From the NCBI RefSeq assembly GCF_012843265.1, contig NZ_JABAIT010000015.1:55514-119513 (forward strand): a stretch of DNA of 64,000 nucleotides, in the 5' to 3' direction. The stretch comes from Bacillus sp. DNRA2 (GTDB taxonomy: Bacteria > Bacillota > Bacilli > Bacillales > Cytobacillaceae). Both the position numbers and the translations under genes were made by a program. The notes under the pieces were generated by a model. That model did not search any database. It was not told where the DNA came from and worked only from the letters and a program-made list of their open reading frames with translations. Position 1 is the first letter of the stretch; every line of letters begins with the position of its first letter. Shown one piece after another: positions 42,332 to 52,212 of this stretch.

Positions 42332-42424
42332 TCGTCATACCCCTTTCACAAATGCAAAATGTGAAAACATGTTTGTTTCCCTTTTATAGCTTTTGCTGGT
42401 GTGGGGGCTGATATGAATGGAAAA

Positions 42425-42550
42425 TTATGAACGTGGTCGCCTGTCTGTAAAGCCAGCAGCGCGGTCAGCCATTCTGAATTCGCGTTGGTAATTCACCTCT
42501 TGAGCACTTGTAAGTGTATTTCTCATTTTTTCACGCTTTTTCTTTTCCAT
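42425..42550 (-). CDS. yfhE: YfhE-family small protein
   Basis: A 41-residue protein beginning M-E-K-K-K-R-E-K-M-R, then T-S-A-Q-E-V-N-Y-Q-R-E-F-R-M-A-D-R-A-A-G. This matches the short YfhE proteins that lie divergently before recX in B. subtilis. Function unknown. AAAGGATG lies before the ATG. Confidence 0.7.
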   Translation of the reverse strand: MEKKKREKMRNTLTSAQEVNYQREFRMADRAAGFTDRRPRS

Positions 42551-42667
42551 TCAATATCATCCTTTCATAACGGTTAATTGAACACAGTTTCCATTTTTCC
42601 CTAATTGAAAAGAACCATACCTGTTTCGAAATTATTCATGGTACATTTATAGTTGAGGTGAATGAAT

Positions 42668-43489
42668 ATGCCAGTGATTACAAAAATTACCGTCCAGCAA
42701 AAGCTGAAGGATCGATATAACATTTTTATTGATGATGGAAATGGTGAAAAATATGGCTTTAGTGTTGATGAGGATGTTTTAATAAAATATCAGCTAAAAA
42801 AAGGGATGGAGCTTGATGATTTTACGGTAACAGAGATATTTTATCAAGATGATATCCGTAAAGCCTATTCCCAGGCGGTACAATATTTAGCATCGAGAAT
42901 GCGCTCTGAAGCAGAAGTAAGACAATATTTATATAAAAAGGAAGTCGCAGAACCAGTAATTAATGAGGTTGTCCATAAGCTGTACCAATACAAATTTTTA
43001 GACGATCAGGAATTTGCTATCGCTTTTGTAAGAACGCAAATGAACACCACTGACAAAGGGGTGGTTGTAATTCAGCAGGAATTAAAGGAAAAGGGAATTG
43101 CCGCACCAACGATTGAGACAGCGATTTTGGAATATTCATATGAGCAGCAGTTTGATAAAGCATGTGAATTAGTTAGGAAATATATCCAAAAATATAAACA
43201 TGAATCATTAAGGGCCAGTAAGCAAAAAATGGAGCAATTATTAATTCGGAAGGGGTATCCGTTTGAGATTATCCATGAAGCGATTGATTCGGTCGAAATA
43301 GAGGAAGATATCGATCAGGAGATGGATACGTTAAAAAATCAGGCAGAGAAGCTACAAAGCAAATATCGAAAATATGAGGGCTTTGAATTTCGGCAAAAAA
43401 TGAAACAAGCGTTATACAGAAAAGGATTTCCACTCGAGTTAATTGATCAGTACTTAACCAAATTAGCTGATGAAATGGCGGAAAAATAG
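42668..43489 (+). CDS. recX: Regulatory protein RecX
   Basis: A 273-residue protein. After an N-terminal ~60-residue extension typical of Bacillus RecX it has the helical repeats with A-V-Q-Y-L-A-S-R-M-R-S-E-A-E-V (~75), F-L-D-D-Q-E-F-A (~112), L-K-E-K-G-I (~140) and the final R-K-G-F-P. RecX binds RecA filaments and modulates recombination. Position between yfhE and yfhH is the same as in B. subtilis. The ATG at 42668 has GAGGTG 7 nt upstream; an ATG at 42662 is 1 nt from the site. Confidence 0.92.
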   Translation: MPVITKITVQQKLKDRYNIFIDDGNGEKYGFSVDEDVLIKYQLKKGMELDDFTVTEIFYQDDIRKAYSQAVQYLASRMRSEAEVRQYLYKKEVAEPVINEVVHKLYQYKFLDDQEFAIAFVRTQMNTTDKGVVVIQQELKEKGIAAPTIETAILEYSYEQQFDKACELVRKYIQKYKHESLRASKQKMEQLLIRKGYPFEIIHEAIDSVEIEEDIDQEMDTLKNQAEKLQSKYRKYEGFEFRQKMKQALYRKGFPLELIDQYLTKLADEMAEK

Positions 43490-43575
43490 ATAGGTTTCAT
43501 AAGCTAACTTTCTTTATTAATCGACAATAAATGACTATACTGAATGTATAGAAGAAATTTCGTGGGGTGGGGGAC

Positions 43576-43902
43576 ATGCAACAGGAAAAGCGATATAGTG
43601 AAATGAGCGCATATGAATTACAGCAGGAGATTGCTTTATTAAATGACAAAGCGAGAAAGGCAGAGCAATTGGGAATTGTTAATGAATATGCTGTGTTGGA
43701 ACGTAAAGCGTTTATGGCTAAGGCATATTTATTAAATCCAGAGGATTTCGAAGCTGGCAAGCTTTACGAAATTGTTGGTGCACCTGGTTCATATTTTAAA
43801 GTAGATTATTTAAATGGTGTTTTTGCTTGGGGCTACCGATTAGATGGAGATGGAAAAGAAGAGGGCTTACCAATTTCTATGCTAATGAATGAAGTGAAGT
43901 AA
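43576..43902 (+). CDS. yfhH: YfhH family protein (DUF1811)
   Basis: A 108-residue protein: K-R-Y-S-E-M-S-A-Y-E-L-Q-Q-E-I, K-A-R-K-A-E-Q-L-G, then A-K-A-Y-L-L-N-P-E-D-F and Y-L-N-G-V-F-A-W-G-Y-R. It aligns by eye along nearly its whole length with B. subtilis YfhH, a helix-then-SH3-like-barrel protein of unknown function. The ATG at 43576 follows GGGGGAC; an in-frame GTG at 43567 is less likely. Confidence 0.9.
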   Translation: MQQEKRYSEMSAYELQQEIALLNDKARKAEQLGIVNEYAVLERKAFMAKAYLLNPEDFEAGKLYEIVGAPGSYFKVDYLNGVFAWGYRLDGDGKEEGLPISMLMNEVK

Positions 43903-43907
43903 AGGAA

Positions 43908-43936
43908 AAGCCGGAACTTCGTAAAAGTTCCGACTT
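43908..43936. terminator. Hairpin between convergent yfhH and sspK
   Basis: AAGCCGGAACTT (43908-43919) pairs with AAGTTCCGACTT (43925-43936), loop CGTAA. T run is short. Confidence 0.55.
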
Positions 43937-43952
43937 AAACTTGGTACGGGTT

Positions 43953-44132
43953 TTATTTATTTTTAAAATCAATCGTACCGTTTTCGCGATGACTGGAATT
44001 ATACATCCGCTCTTGTGGATGCGTGTTTATGGTTCCGTCGGCTCTTACAGAGGCAAATTCAGCTTTTGCTCGAGGTTCACCTTCGAGCTTTTGGTTATTT
44101 TGATTAGGAAATCCATGTTTTTTATTTCGCAT
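43953..44132 (-). CDS. sspK: Small acid-soluble spore protein K
   Basis: A 59-residue protein: [22 protein letters not shown], then [14 protein letters not shown]. These match SspK (FUSA-type minor SASP) of Bacillus spores, located between yfhH and yfhJ as in B. subtilis. Expressed in the forespore under sigma-G in B. subtilis. ATG 44132 follows GGGGG; an upstream frame to 44207 is not spore-protein-like. Confidence 0.9.
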   Translation of the reverse strand: MRNKKHGFPNQNNQKLEGEPRAKAEFASVRADGTINTHPQERMYNSSHRENGTIDFKNK

Positions 44133-44280
44133 AGTGATTACCCCCGCCTTTTGGTATTGGGAAACGTGTAAATGAATGTGGAACAATGTGGACCATTCAT
44201 CATTCATTCATACGTGTTTTTAGTATTTGGATTTTACACAGCGGTATGTCATTTAATCATTGGAAATGGGGGAATGGGAG

Positions 44281-44550
44281 ATGAATGATTACCATCAGCG
44301 GCTGGCTAATCTTTTATTAGAGAAAAATCAGCAATTATCCTACGATCAGGCGATTACTTGGGTAGAACTATTATGGGATGATTTTGAAACAACCTATGCT
44401 AAAGCTGGAAAAGAGTACATGGGTAGTGAAACAACGGAAAGAATTGTAAGGCAGTGGATTGATCTTTATGGAACCAAATTACATGAGTTTGTAGCAAAAA
44501 ACCCGAAATATAAGGATTTTTTAAATCAAAAACCAAAAATTCTTCATTAA
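44281..44550 (+). CDS. yfhJ: YfhJ family protein (WVELL motif)
   Basis: An 89-residue protein: a helical N-terminus, the namesake W-V-E-L-L-W-D-D-F-E (~27-36), then a helical C-terminus ending K-P-K-I-L-H. Same length and place as B. subtilis yfhJ. Function unknown. ATG 44281 has GGGGGA 7 nt upstream; the longer frame from 44260 is less likely. Confidence 0.88.
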   Translation: MNDYHQRLANLLLEKNQQLSYDQAITWVELLWDDFETTYAKAGKEYMGSETTERIVRQWIDLYGTKLHEFVAKNPKYKDFLNQKPKILH

Positions 44551-44553
44551 CAA

Positions 44554-44580
44554 AAAGCGATGCCTAAACAGCATCGCTTT
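44554..44580. terminator. Terminator between yfhJ and yfhP
   Basis: AAAGCGATGC (44554-44563) pairs with GCATCGCTTT (44571-44580), 7-nt loop, between convergent genes. Confidence 0.65.
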
Positions 44581-44636
44581 AACATTTATTTGGATTGGAT
44601 TTAAATTTCTGGGAGACTGGCTTAGTGTTTTTTGTT

Positions 44637-45617
44637 TTATCCAGGAAGTAGATCAAGCTTTCTCCTAAGTTTTTCTTCACTGAAAATCCAGCCTGTATAC
44701 GATTTAATAATTTCAAGTTGTAAATCCAATTGGACAACCGCTACAAACGGATAGTGATCATTACTGCGATAGCGCAAATCAATAAAGCGAACCTCGTAGT
44801 AGTCATCGTATTCATCGAGTTCCCAACGATAAACTGGGGAGAACGATAAAAATGCCGATAAATTTTTATCCTTTTTGGCAGCTTCCAATATTGGAGAATC
44901 AGGGACTGGAATCCGATTAAATTGATCGAGAATATTAACCTCATTATCATGGGCTCTGCCAACAAAAAATTGGTGCTTATTCATAATTGCCAAGCGCCAT
45001 TGGGTGAATCGCATCGTTGGGGCAATGATAATTTCGGTAGCATCTGGTATTATCTTTTGCACTTCATGCAAGACACGTCTTTGCGCGATGAAACGAATGA
45101 TGTAATAGACGATTAAGATTCCATAAACGGTTAAGAATATATAGCCGGGATGGGAACCAAAAGCCCAAAATAATAATCCGACTACGTGAATACCAAAAAT
45201 AAATGGGTCAAATGTATTGATTACTCCCAATGCCAGCCATTTTGAAGAGAATGGTCTTAAGGCTTGCGTACCATAGGCATTAAAAATGTCCACAAATACA
45301 TGGAGAAACACTGCTAAAAATGTCCATAACCATAAATGCAGTAAATTTGTCTCTGGTGAAAAAAGGTAGATGACAAGTGAAATCACAATCGGCCATAATA
45401 ATACTGCTGGAATAGAATGTGTAATTCCACGGTGGTTGCGAATATATACTGCATTGTTCTTGAGTTTTAATACTGTATCAATATCAGGTGCTTGCGATCC
45501 AATTAGAGTTGCTATTAGAACACTGGTTGTTGTTGCGGCACTGCCGGCGACTACTGGATCCAATGTTGCCAATCCGCCCAGAGCCAGTCCCATTACAACA
45601 TGTGTACCTGTATCCAA
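44637..45617 (-). CDS. yfhP: YfhP, membrane-bound metal-dependent hydrolase (DUF457/YdjM family)
   Basis: A 326-residue protein. Residues 1-185 carry four to five membrane helices with conserved histidine/aspartate sites D-T-G-T-H-V-V-M-G (residues 2-10), S-Q-A-P-D-I-D-T, N-H-R-G-I-T-H-S (~62-69) and H-V-F-V-D-I-F-N (~105), the metal-binding pattern of the family. Residues 190-326 are a cytoplasmic beta-rich domain. In B. subtilis YfhP is reported to influence transcription of its neighbour. TTG 45617 fits GAGGAGG; csbB and yfhO, which lie beside it in B. subtilis, are missing. Confidence 0.88.
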   Translation of the reverse strand: MDTGTHVVMGLALGGLATLDPVVAGSAATTTSVLIATLIGSQAPDIDTVLKLKNNAVYIRNHRGITHSIPAVLLWPIVISLVIYLFSPETNLLHLWLWTFLAVFLHVFVDIFNAYGTQALRPFSSKWLALGVINTFDPFIFGIHVVGLLFWAFGSHPGYIFLTVYGILIVYYIIRFIAQRRVLHEVQKIIPDATEIIIAPTMRFTQWRLAIMNKHQFFVGRAHDNEVNILDQFNRIPVPDSPILEAAKKDKNLSAFLSFSPVYRWELDEYDDYYEVRFIDLRYRSNDHYPFVAVVQLDLQLEIIKSYTGWIFSEEKLRRKLDLLPG

Positions 45618-45809
45618 AAGGAAAAACCTCCTCATATCCCCGTTTAGACGGTAGGATTGCCTTCAAGAATAGTGTAACAATAATTTGCTGTTTTTTACAG
45701 TAGAAGGGCTTTGAATATTTCGACATTTGCATAATAAATTTGATATTTCTTACCTAACATTTAATAGCGTATGCAACATTAATTAACTTATTACTTTTGG
45801 AGGAGAAAC

Positions 45810-46904
45810 GTGAAAAAACAACATTTGAATAGTCTTGATCAATTTGCTATTGAAGCTTTTCAAGAAGACTTGATTGATTGGTTTAAGACTGAACAAAGAA
45901 GTCTGCCATGGCGCGAAAATCAAGATCCGTATCGAGTCTGGGTCTCAGAAATTATGCTACAGCAAACGCGAGTAGATACGGTTATTCCATACTTTAATCG
46001 TTTTATTGAACTATTTCCATCCATCGAGGCACTTGCAGAGGCCGATGATGAAAAAGTCTTAAAGGCTTGGGAAGGGTTGGGTTATTATTCGAGAGTGCGG
46101 AACCTCCACAGTGCGGTGAAGGAGGTTCAGGAACAATATAACGGCCAGGTCCCCAATACGCCCAAAGAAATTTCAAAATTGAAAGGAGTAGGTCCTTATA
46201 CTGCAGGAGCGATATTAAGTATTGCTTATGGGGTGCCAGAGCCTGCAGTTGATGGCAATGTCATGCGAGTTTTATCGCGTATCCTGTTAATCTCGGAGGA
46301 TATCGCCAAACCATCCTCAAGAAAAATATTTGAGACAGCTGTACGGAAATTAATTTCTCAAGACAATCCATCTTTTTTTAATCAAGCTTTGATGGAACTT
46401 GGTGCACTTATTTGTACACCCACTTCGCCATCATGCTTATTATGCCCCGTACGTGAGCATTGCCAAGCTTTTAATGATGGAGTCCAAGAAGAGCTTCCGG
46501 TGAAAACAAAAAAGAAAAAGCAACGCCTCGTTTCTTTGGTTGCAGCAATATTAACCTCTGATGACGGAAGATTTTTAATTCATAAGCGACCCAATCAGGG
46601 CCTCTTAGCCAATTTGTGGGAGTTTCTCAATGTTGAAACCCATTTATCATTTAAAAGTAACAAGCAGCACTTCCAAAAATTTATGGATGAACAATTTGGT
46701 GTTGATGTTACATTAAATGAACATATTGGCCAAATTGACCATGTGTTTACCCATTTAGAATGGAATATTCAAGTTTATCAGGGTCAAGTCCATTCAGAGG
46801 TAGACGAGACAACACACCTAAAGCTGGTTACAGATGAACAACTCAAAGACTACGCATTCCCAGTCTCCCACCAAAAAATGTACAAGCAATACCTAAATCA
46901 CTAA
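45810..46904 (+). CDS. mutY: A/G-specific adenine glycosylase MutY
   Basis: A 364-residue base-excision repair enzyme. HhH-GPD domain with [10 protein letters not shown] (~47), helix-hairpin-helix [11 protein letters not shown] and catalytic V-D-G-N-V-M-R (~148); iron-sulfur cluster cysteines C-x6-C-x2-C-x5-C (near 198-215); C-terminal Nudix-like domain that recognises 8-oxoguanine (~235-360). It removes adenine mispaired with 8-oxoG. GTG start after GGAGGAGAAAC. Its stop codon overlaps the palindrome at 46903. Confidence 0.96.
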   Translation: MKKQHLNSLDQFAIEAFQEDLIDWFKTEQRSLPWRENQDPYRVWVSEIMLQQTRVDTVIPYFNRFIELFPSIEALAEADDEKVLKAWEGLGYYSRVRNLHSAVKEVQEQYNGQVPNTPKEISKLKGVGPYTAGAILSIAYGVPEPAVDGNVMRVLSRILLISEDIAKPSSRKIFETAVRKLISQDNPSFFNQALMELGALICTPTSPSCLLCPVREHCQAFNDGVQEELPVKTKKKKQRLVSLVAAILTSDDGRFLIHKRPNQGLLANLWEFLNVETHLSFKSNKQHFQKFMDEQFGVDVTLNEHIGQIDHVFTHLEWNIQVYQGQVHSEVDETTHLKLVTDEQLKDYAFPVSHQKMYKQYLNH

Positions 46905-46949
46905 CGCGGTAAAGCATTGGGGGACAGTCCCCCAATGCTTTACCGCGTT
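46903..46949. repeat. GGGGGACAGTCCCCC-core palindrome, copy 6
   Basis: A 47-bp perfect palindrome centred on 46926 with arms AACGCGGTAAAGCATT. It starts inside the mutY stop codon and ends 4 bp before the stop of convergent yfhS. The core centre is A, as expected for the opposite strand of the other copies. Confidence 0.9.
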
Positions 46950-46952
46950 GAT

Positions 46953-47132
46953 CTATTGTTGATTAAGGCGGCGTTCTATTTCTTTAATGATTTGGGCATG
47001 GATAGATTGTCCTTCAACATTTAGGTATGGCACGACTTGTTGCAGTGATTTATGGTAATGGGATAGCTCGTGGTCATTCCATTCGGTCTTGGAAATCATT
47101 TGTAATTCTGTAATATCTCTCATAACTGACAT
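46953..47132 (-). CDS. yfhS: YfhS-like small protein
   Basis: A 59-residue, mostly helical acidic/basic protein: M-S-V-M-R-D-I-T-E-L-Q-M-I-S, then W-N-D-H-E-L-S-H-Y-H-K-S and I-I-K-E-I-E-R-R-L. AAGGAG lies 8 nt before the ATG, and codon use is normal, so it is likely real. Named yfhS by position (between mutY and fabL, opposite strand) rather than by a recognised motif. Confidence 0.6.
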   Translation of the reverse strand: MSVMRDITELQMISKTEWNDHELSHYHKSLQQVVPYLNVEGQSIHAQIIKEIERRLNQQ

Positions 47133-47218
47133 TCGGAATACTCCTTCCTAAATTGATGGATTTTCGATTTAGTTTGTTCTTATCGTTGTCATCTATTCAA
47201 GGAAGAGCTAAAATAAAT

Positions 47219-47241
47219 ATAGTACCAAGTATTAGAACTAG
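47219..47241 (+). promoter_or_regulatory. Possible FapR operator before fabL
   Basis: The 23-bp stretch opens ATAGTACC and closes AGAACTAG, and fits about 19 positions of the FapR consensus as I remember it (TTAGTACC...RTACTAA). It ends 22 bp before the fabL start. FapR represses fatty acid synthesis genes until malonyl-CoA accumulates. Confidence 0.45.
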
Positions 47242-47251
47242 ATAGAAATGA

Positions 47252-48013
<762 letters not shown>

Positions 48014-48130
48014 ATTGAAGTTGATGTTTGTGGAATTAACTTTCTACCAGCTAGATTGAATAAATGGAAATATATGTTACGATTTGAACCTTTAATGCTG
48101 GTTATATTAATTAGCGTGGAGGTGATATCA

Positions 48131-48340
48131 ATGGCTAAATTCAATCAGCCAAACAAATCAGCTGCTGGAACGAACATTCAGCAAGTTAGACAACAAAACG
48201 CTCAGTCTGCTCAAGGTGGCGCAGGGCAATTCGGTACTGAATTTGCTAGCGAAACAAATGCAGCAGAGGTAAGACGTCAAAATCAACAATCTCAATCAAA
48301 CAAGTCACAAAATAGTTCTGGTCAATTCGGCCAAAGCTAA
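48131..48340 (+). CDS. sspE: Gamma-type small acid-soluble spore protein
   Basis: A 69-residue Gln/Ala/Asn-rich protein: N-I-Q-Q-V-R-Q-Q-N-A-Q-S, then G-Q-F-G-T-E-F-A-S-E-T-N, the site cut by germination protease (T-E-F-A). B. subtilis SspE has 84 residues and two repeats; here the second repeat is short and ends G-Q-F-G-Q-S. It stores amino acids in the spore core. ATG 48131 follows GGAGGTGATATCA; a longer frame from 48056 is not supported. Confidence 0.93.
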   Translation: MAKFNQPNKSAAGTNIQQVRQQNAQSAQGGAGQFGTEFASETNAAEVRRQNQQSQSNKSQNSSGQFGQS

Positions 48341-48345
48341 TGACT

Positions 48346-48415
48346 AAAAAAGACACTCTTTAAAGTAAAATCTCCTACAAAAGGTACATTTTACTTTATG
48401 AAGGGTGTCTTTTTT
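48346..48415 (+). terminator. Long terminator after sspE
   Basis: AAAAAAGACACTCTT pairs with AAGGGTGTCTTTTTT, and inside TAAAGTAAAAT pairs with ATTTTACTTTA, giving a ~70-nt hairpin. Confidence 0.85.
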
Positions 48416-48531
48416 ATGTTTGAGAATAATCGACAAAACTTCATCTAAATCCACATAATAAGTCAAAGGTATTTCAAATCCAATAACGAATACATATATA
48501 CTACGAAACTTACCTGGGGACGGTGGAGGAA

Positions 48532-48783
48532 ATGAACAACTTTAACCGTTTAATTTCGGCGCAAATGAAAACAATGGAACAACTGTTGGAGATTCAGTCG
48601 GAATTAGAGCTATCACAAAAACGCGAGCAAGAACTTCTAGAACACCAAGATGTAACAACATTGGAAGAAGTGCAATCCGATATCATCACCAAGAAACAAG
48701 CATTAAGAGAAATCCATGCCATTTTTGAACAGCAAACAGAGGAAGTCATTCGGTCTTACCAGGAACTTAAACCAATTTGTTAA
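48532..48783 (+). CDS. ygaB: YgaB-like small coiled-coil protein
   Basis: An 83-residue (86 from the alternative GTG at 48523) all-helical protein: N-F-N-R-L-I-S-A-Q-M-K-T-M-E-Q-L-L, with many Glu/Lys and heptad leucines. Position right after sspE and similar size and opening match B. subtilis YgaB, function unknown. The start is uncertain because GGAGG lies only 2 nt before ATG 48532, while GGGGA suits either choice poorly. Confidence 0.78.
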   Translation: MNNFNRLISAQMKTMEQLLEIQSELELSQKREQELLEHQDVTTLEEVQSDIITKKQALREIHAIFEQQTEEVIRSYQELKPIC

Positions 48784-48988
48784 ATTATTTAGGAATTTTA
48801 ATAAAAAACACCCAAAATTTGGCCGTTGATTCCTTTTTCAATGGCTCTTTGTTTTAAATTCTGCGATTTACCGTTATAATAGTAGAAAATAGGAATAGTT
48901 CTTTGTGCCTTTTTTATTTTTGTAATAAAAATTTAATGAATATTTTGTTTAGGTTACAAAGCGTCCTGAATGAAAGTAGGGGAGATTA

Positions 48989-49519
48989 GTGGGCGTTCCC
49001 ATCGAAGGTGAAACAGTACAAATTCATAGCTATAAACACAATGGGCACATCCATCGCGTCTGGGAACAAACAACCATTTTAAAAGGGACGCAAAATTTAG
49101 TCATTGGTGGCAATGATCGCACAATGGTAACGGAGTCAGATGGCCGAACATGGATTACACGAGAGCCAGCAATTGTGTACTTCCATTCGCAATATTGGTT
49201 TAATGTCATCGGAATGCTTCGTGAGGATGGGATTTATTATTATTGCAATATCAGTTCACCATTTATTTTTGATAATGAGGCATTAAAGTATATTGATTAT
49301 GACTTGGATATTAAAGTATTTCCGGATATGACGTTTAATTTGCTCGATGAAGATGAGTACGAGCGCCATCGCAAGGAAATGAAGTATCCAGACATCATTG
49401 ATCAAATCTTAAAAAGAAATGTAGATCAGCTGATACAATGGATTCGTCAAAGGAAAGGCCCTTTTGCACCTGATTTTATTGATATTTGGTATGAAAGGTA
49501 TTTAACTTATCGACGATAA
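48989..49519 (+). CDS. ntdP: Nucleoside tri- and diphosphatase (DUF402, YgaC/Ntdp)
   Basis: A 176-residue beta-barrel protein with R-V-W-E-Q-T (~25), the DUF402 core [22 protein letters not shown] (~90) and [13 protein letters not shown], where conserved Asp/Glu bind metal. Staphylococcal and Bacillus relatives hydrolyse nucleoside tri- and diphosphates. Named from that family; B. subtilis name is ygaC. GTG start after GGGGAGA. Order ygaB-ygaC-ygaD is conserved. Confidence 0.88.
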   Translation: MGVPIEGETVQIHSYKHNGHIHRVWEQTTILKGTQNLVIGGNDRTMVTESDGRTWITREPAIVYFHSQYWFNVIGMLREDGIYYYCNISSPFIFDNEALKYIDYDLDIKVFPDMTFNLLDEDEYERHRKEMKYPDIIDQILKRNVDQLIQWIRQRKGPFAPDFIDIWYERYLTYRR

Positions 49520-49553
49520 TGGTAAAATGGATAAAGTGGGTAAGTATAAAGTT

Positions 49554-49582
49554 CCTGTTGATAATAATCAACAGGTTTTCTT
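49554..49582 (+). terminator. Terminator after ntdP
   Basis: CCTGTTGAT (49554-49562) pairs with ATCAACAGG (49567-49575), then TTTTCTTTT. Confidence 0.8.
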
Positions 49583-49672
49583 TTGTAAAAACTAAAATGG
49601 TCTAAACTGTGCGAATAGATATATTCGCTAAACGAGTGCTTGCGCTTTTGTTCGTAGGAGGAGAGTAATCTA

Positions 49673-51451
49673 TTGGGCAACATATTTCGATATTTACATT
49701 TTGTTAAGCCTTATAAATTTCAAATAATCGGCACTATATTTATTGGTATTTTAAAATTTGCGATTCCGTTGATTACCCCGTTAATACTCAAATATGTGCT
49801 AGATGACATTATTGGTAGCAAAATACTTTCAAACCAAGAAAAATTAGATAAATTATTTGTGCTAATGGGATTAATGATTCTCATATTTGTTGTTCTGCGT
49901 CCACCGATAGAATATTACCGGCAGTATTTTGCCCAGTGGACAGCAAATCGGATTTTATATGATATCCGTGACCGTCTGTTCAATCATATCCAAAAGCTAA
50001 GCTTCAAATACTATGCAAATACGAGATCTGGTGAAATTATCTCCAGAGTTATAAATGATGTTGAGCAGACGAAAACGTTCGTAATATCTGGTTTGATGAA
50101 CATCTGGCTCGATGTTGCGACGATTGTAATTGCTATTGTCATTATGTTTTCGATGGATGCCTCATTGACGTTGGTTTCACTGATTTTGTTCCCGTTTTAC
50201 GCGTTTTCCGTTCGTTACTTTTTCGGGAACCTCAGAATATTAACGAGAACCCGTTCGCAAGCTCTAGCTGAAGTCCAAAGCTACTTACATGAGCGTGTGC
50301 AAGGAATGCCAGTCATTAAAAGCTTTGCAATAGAGGATTTTGAACAAACCCAATTTGATAAGCAAAATCGAAATTTTTTAACGAAAGCAATTGACCATAC
50401 TCGCTGGAATGCTAAATCGTTTGCAGTTGTGAATACTATCACCGATGTAGCTCCATTAATCGTAATTGGCTACTCCGCTTATTTAGTGATTCAGGATGAT
50501 TTAAGCTTAGGTTCAATGGTCGCCTTTATTTCATATATAGAAAAGTTATACAGTCCATTAAGAAGATTAGTCAACTCTTCAACGACAATAACACAATCAA
50601 TTGCCTCAATGGACCGTGTGTTTGAATTTATGGATGAAAAGTATGATATTCAAGATTCTGATGATGCAATTGAATGTAAAAACGTCCAAGGGGACATTGT
50701 TTTTGATAATGTTACATTTGCCTATAATGAAAATGAAGAGCCTGTACTGAAAAACATTTCTCTTCATGTTAGACAGGGAGAAACGATTGCCCTTGTTGGG
50801 ATGAGTGGGGGCGGAAAAAGCTCTTTAGTTAGTTTAATTCCCCGTTTTTATGATGTCACAAAGGGGAAGATCCTTCTCGATGGAGTTGATACTACATCGT
50901 TCAAGGTTCGCTCTTTAAGGGATAAAATTGGTATGGTGCTCCAGGATAACATCCTATTTAGCGAATCTGTTATGACGAATATTTTGCTTGGTAAGCCAAC
51001 AGCGACGGAAGAGGAAGTCATTACAGCAGCTAAAGCAGCCAATGCCCATCAATTTATTATGAACCTCCCTGAAGGCTATCAAACAAAGGTTGGCGAACGA
51101 GGTGTGAAGCTTTCAGGTGGGCAAAAGCAGCGTATCGCTATCGCCAGAGTCTTCTTGAAGAATCCACCGATTCTTGTCCTTGATGAAGCAACATCGGCAT
51201 TAGATTTGGAAAGTGAGCATCTGATTCAGGAAGCGTTAGACAAACTTGCAAGAGAAAGAACCACATTTGTTGTGGCACATCGCTTATCGACGATTACACA
51301 CGCCGATCGTATCGTCTTAATCGAACACGGTGAAATTGTTGAGATTGGCAGCCATGAAGCATTAATGGAGAAAAAAGGCGGATATTATCGCCTGTTTCAG
51401 GTCCAACAACTCGAACCAAAACAAAGCATCGAGACCCAAACCAGTTTATAA
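49673..51451 (+). CDS. ygaD: ABC exporter YgaD (homodimeric type)
   Basis: A 592-residue half-transporter with six membrane helices (1-320) and an ATPase: Walker [10 protein letters not shown], signature L-S-G-G-Q-K-Q-R, Walker B L-V-L-D-E-A, switch V-A-H-R-L-S. All catalytic residues are intact, so a homodimer of the MsbA/Sav1866 type is likely. Exports drugs or lipids; substrate unknown. TTG start after GGAGGAGAG. Same place as B. subtilis ygaD. Confidence 0.9.
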   Translation: MGNIFRYLHFVKPYKFQIIGTIFIGILKFAIPLITPLILKYVLDDIIGSKILSNQEKLDKLFVLMGLMILIFVVLRPPIEYYRQYFAQWTANRILYDIRDRLFNHIQKLSFKYYANTRSGEIISRVINDVEQTKTFVISGLMNIWLDVATIVIAIVIMFSMDASLTLVSLILFPFYAFSVRYFFGNLRILTRTRSQALAEVQSYLHERVQGMPVIKSFAIEDFEQTQFDKQNRNFLTKAIDHTRWNAKSFAVVNTITDVAPLIVIGYSAYLVIQDDLSLGSMVAFISYIEKLYSPLRRLVNSSTTITQSIASMDRVFEFMDEKYDIQDSDDAIECKNVQGDIVFDNVTFAYNENEEPVLKNISLHVRQGETIALVGMSGGGKSSLVSLIPRFYDVTKGKILLDGVDTTSFKVRSLRDKIGMVLQDNILFSESVMTNILLGKPTATEEEVITAAKAANAHQFIMNLPEGYQTKVGERGVKLSGGQKQRIAIARVFLKNPPILVLDEATSALDLESEHLIQEALDKLARERTTFVVAHRLSTITHADRIVLIEHGEIVEIGSHEALMEKKGGYYRLFQVQQLEPKQSIETQTSL

Positions 51452-51467
51452 TCGGTTTGGGCTTTTT
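51435..51467 (+). terminator. Terminator overlapping the ygaD stop codon
   Basis: CCCAAACC (51435-51442) pairs with GGTTTGGG (51454-51461), followed by CTTTTTG. The left arm is inside the last codons of ygaD. Confidence 0.8.
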
Positions 51468-51562
51468 GTTGTATAATCCCTATTTTTTACAATCATATTT
51501 TACTCTGTCCAAGATAACTCTATAGAATGTTACGAGATATTTTTGAAAGGGGTCTACAATAC

Positions 51563-51829
51563 ATGCAATCACAAACAACGATGCAAACTCCTCCCGATGC
51601 TATTACGACAAAGGATCTCTCTTACATTAAGGATGCATTATCATGGGAACTGCTTGCGTTTAAGAAGTTCCACTTTTTAGCGGGGCAGGTACAAGATCAA
51701 GAAATTCAACAAGCATTAGAGAAGGTTGGGCAAATACATCAGCAGCATTATCAAAAACTATTGACGCATTTACAAGTTAATAATCAAAGTGTATTGGCAA
51801 ATATGCCTGGTGGACAACAACTTCAATAA
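51563..51829 (+). CDS. Spore coat-type protein (CotF-like, ferritin-like helices)
   Basis: An 88-residue helical protein: Q/T/P-rich start, then I-T-T-K-D-L-S-Y-I-K-D-A-L-S-W-E-L-L-A-F-K-K and I-H-Q-Q-H-Y-Q-K-L-L. The D-x-x-Y-I-K-D-x-L motif and length match short coat proteins usually paired with a CotF-domain gene, here the next gene 20 bp downstream. Absent at this position in B. subtilis. ATG 51563 has AAAGGGG upstream. Confidence 0.75.
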   Translation: MQSQTTMQTPPDAITTKDLSYIKDALSWELLAFKKFHFLAGQVQDQEIQQALEKVGQIHQQHYQKLLTHLQVNNQSVLANMPGGQQLQ

Positions 51830-51849
51830 AAGAGTGGGGGATTTATCGT

Positions 51850-52179
51850 ATGCAAAATCAAAATCAAATTGCTAATCAACAAACTGGGCAATTACCACAA
51901 GTTAAAGGCCCGGAAATGAACGATCGGGATTATATAAATGATGGCTTAAGTACATGTAAATATATAACGGACAGCTTAAACAGTGCGGTTCGTGAAGCGA
52001 GTCATACACAGTTGCATGCTGATTTCTTACAAATGTTAACTGAAACTCATCAATGTTCTCGAGATTTGTTTAATGTAATGTTCCAAAAAGGCTGGTACAA
52101 GCTTGAAGCAGCAGAGCAGCAGAAAATTGACCAGGCCTACCAGCAATTCAACGGATATTCTTCACAATATCCATACTAA
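51850..52179 (+). CDS. CotF-domain spore coat protein
   Basis: A 109-residue protein: N/Q-rich start, then M-N-D-R-D-Y-I-N-D-G-L-S-T-C-K-Y-I-T-D-S-L-N (~22-45), E-T-H-Q-C-S-R-D-L-F and a C-terminal F-Q-K-G-W-Y-K-L-E-A. This is the CotF ferritin-like domain found in spore coat proteins. It forms a pair with the preceding coat-type gene and ends in a terminator. Confidence 0.88.
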   Translation: MQNQNQIANQQTGQLPQVKGPEMNDRDYINDGLSTCKYITDSLNSAVREASHTQLHADFLQMLTETHQCSRDLFNVMFQKGWYKLEAAEQQKIDQAYQQFNGYSSQYPY

Positions 52180-52212
52180 AAAACAGTGGCTGAACTTCTC
52201 AGCCACTGTTTT
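52178..52212. terminator. Bidirectional terminator between cotF-type gene and ygaE
   Basis: AAAACAGTGGCTGA pairs with TCAGCCACTGTTTT around a 5-nt loop. Confidence 0.88.

Noticed and set aside
42202..42411. A plus-strand 69-residue frame over yfhD
   Set aside because: It starts in a terminator and covers yfhD, whose minus-strand frame has a good ribosome site and family motifs.
45370..45732. Plus- and minus-strand frames of 71-94 residues around 45.5 kb
   Set aside because: Shadows of yfhP; cysteine/asparagine-rich text with no ribosome sites.
48056..48130. A longer N-terminus for sspE from 48056
   Set aside because: The SASP sequence begins at 48131 after a strong GGAGGTG; the upstream residues are hydrophobic and not spore-protein-like.
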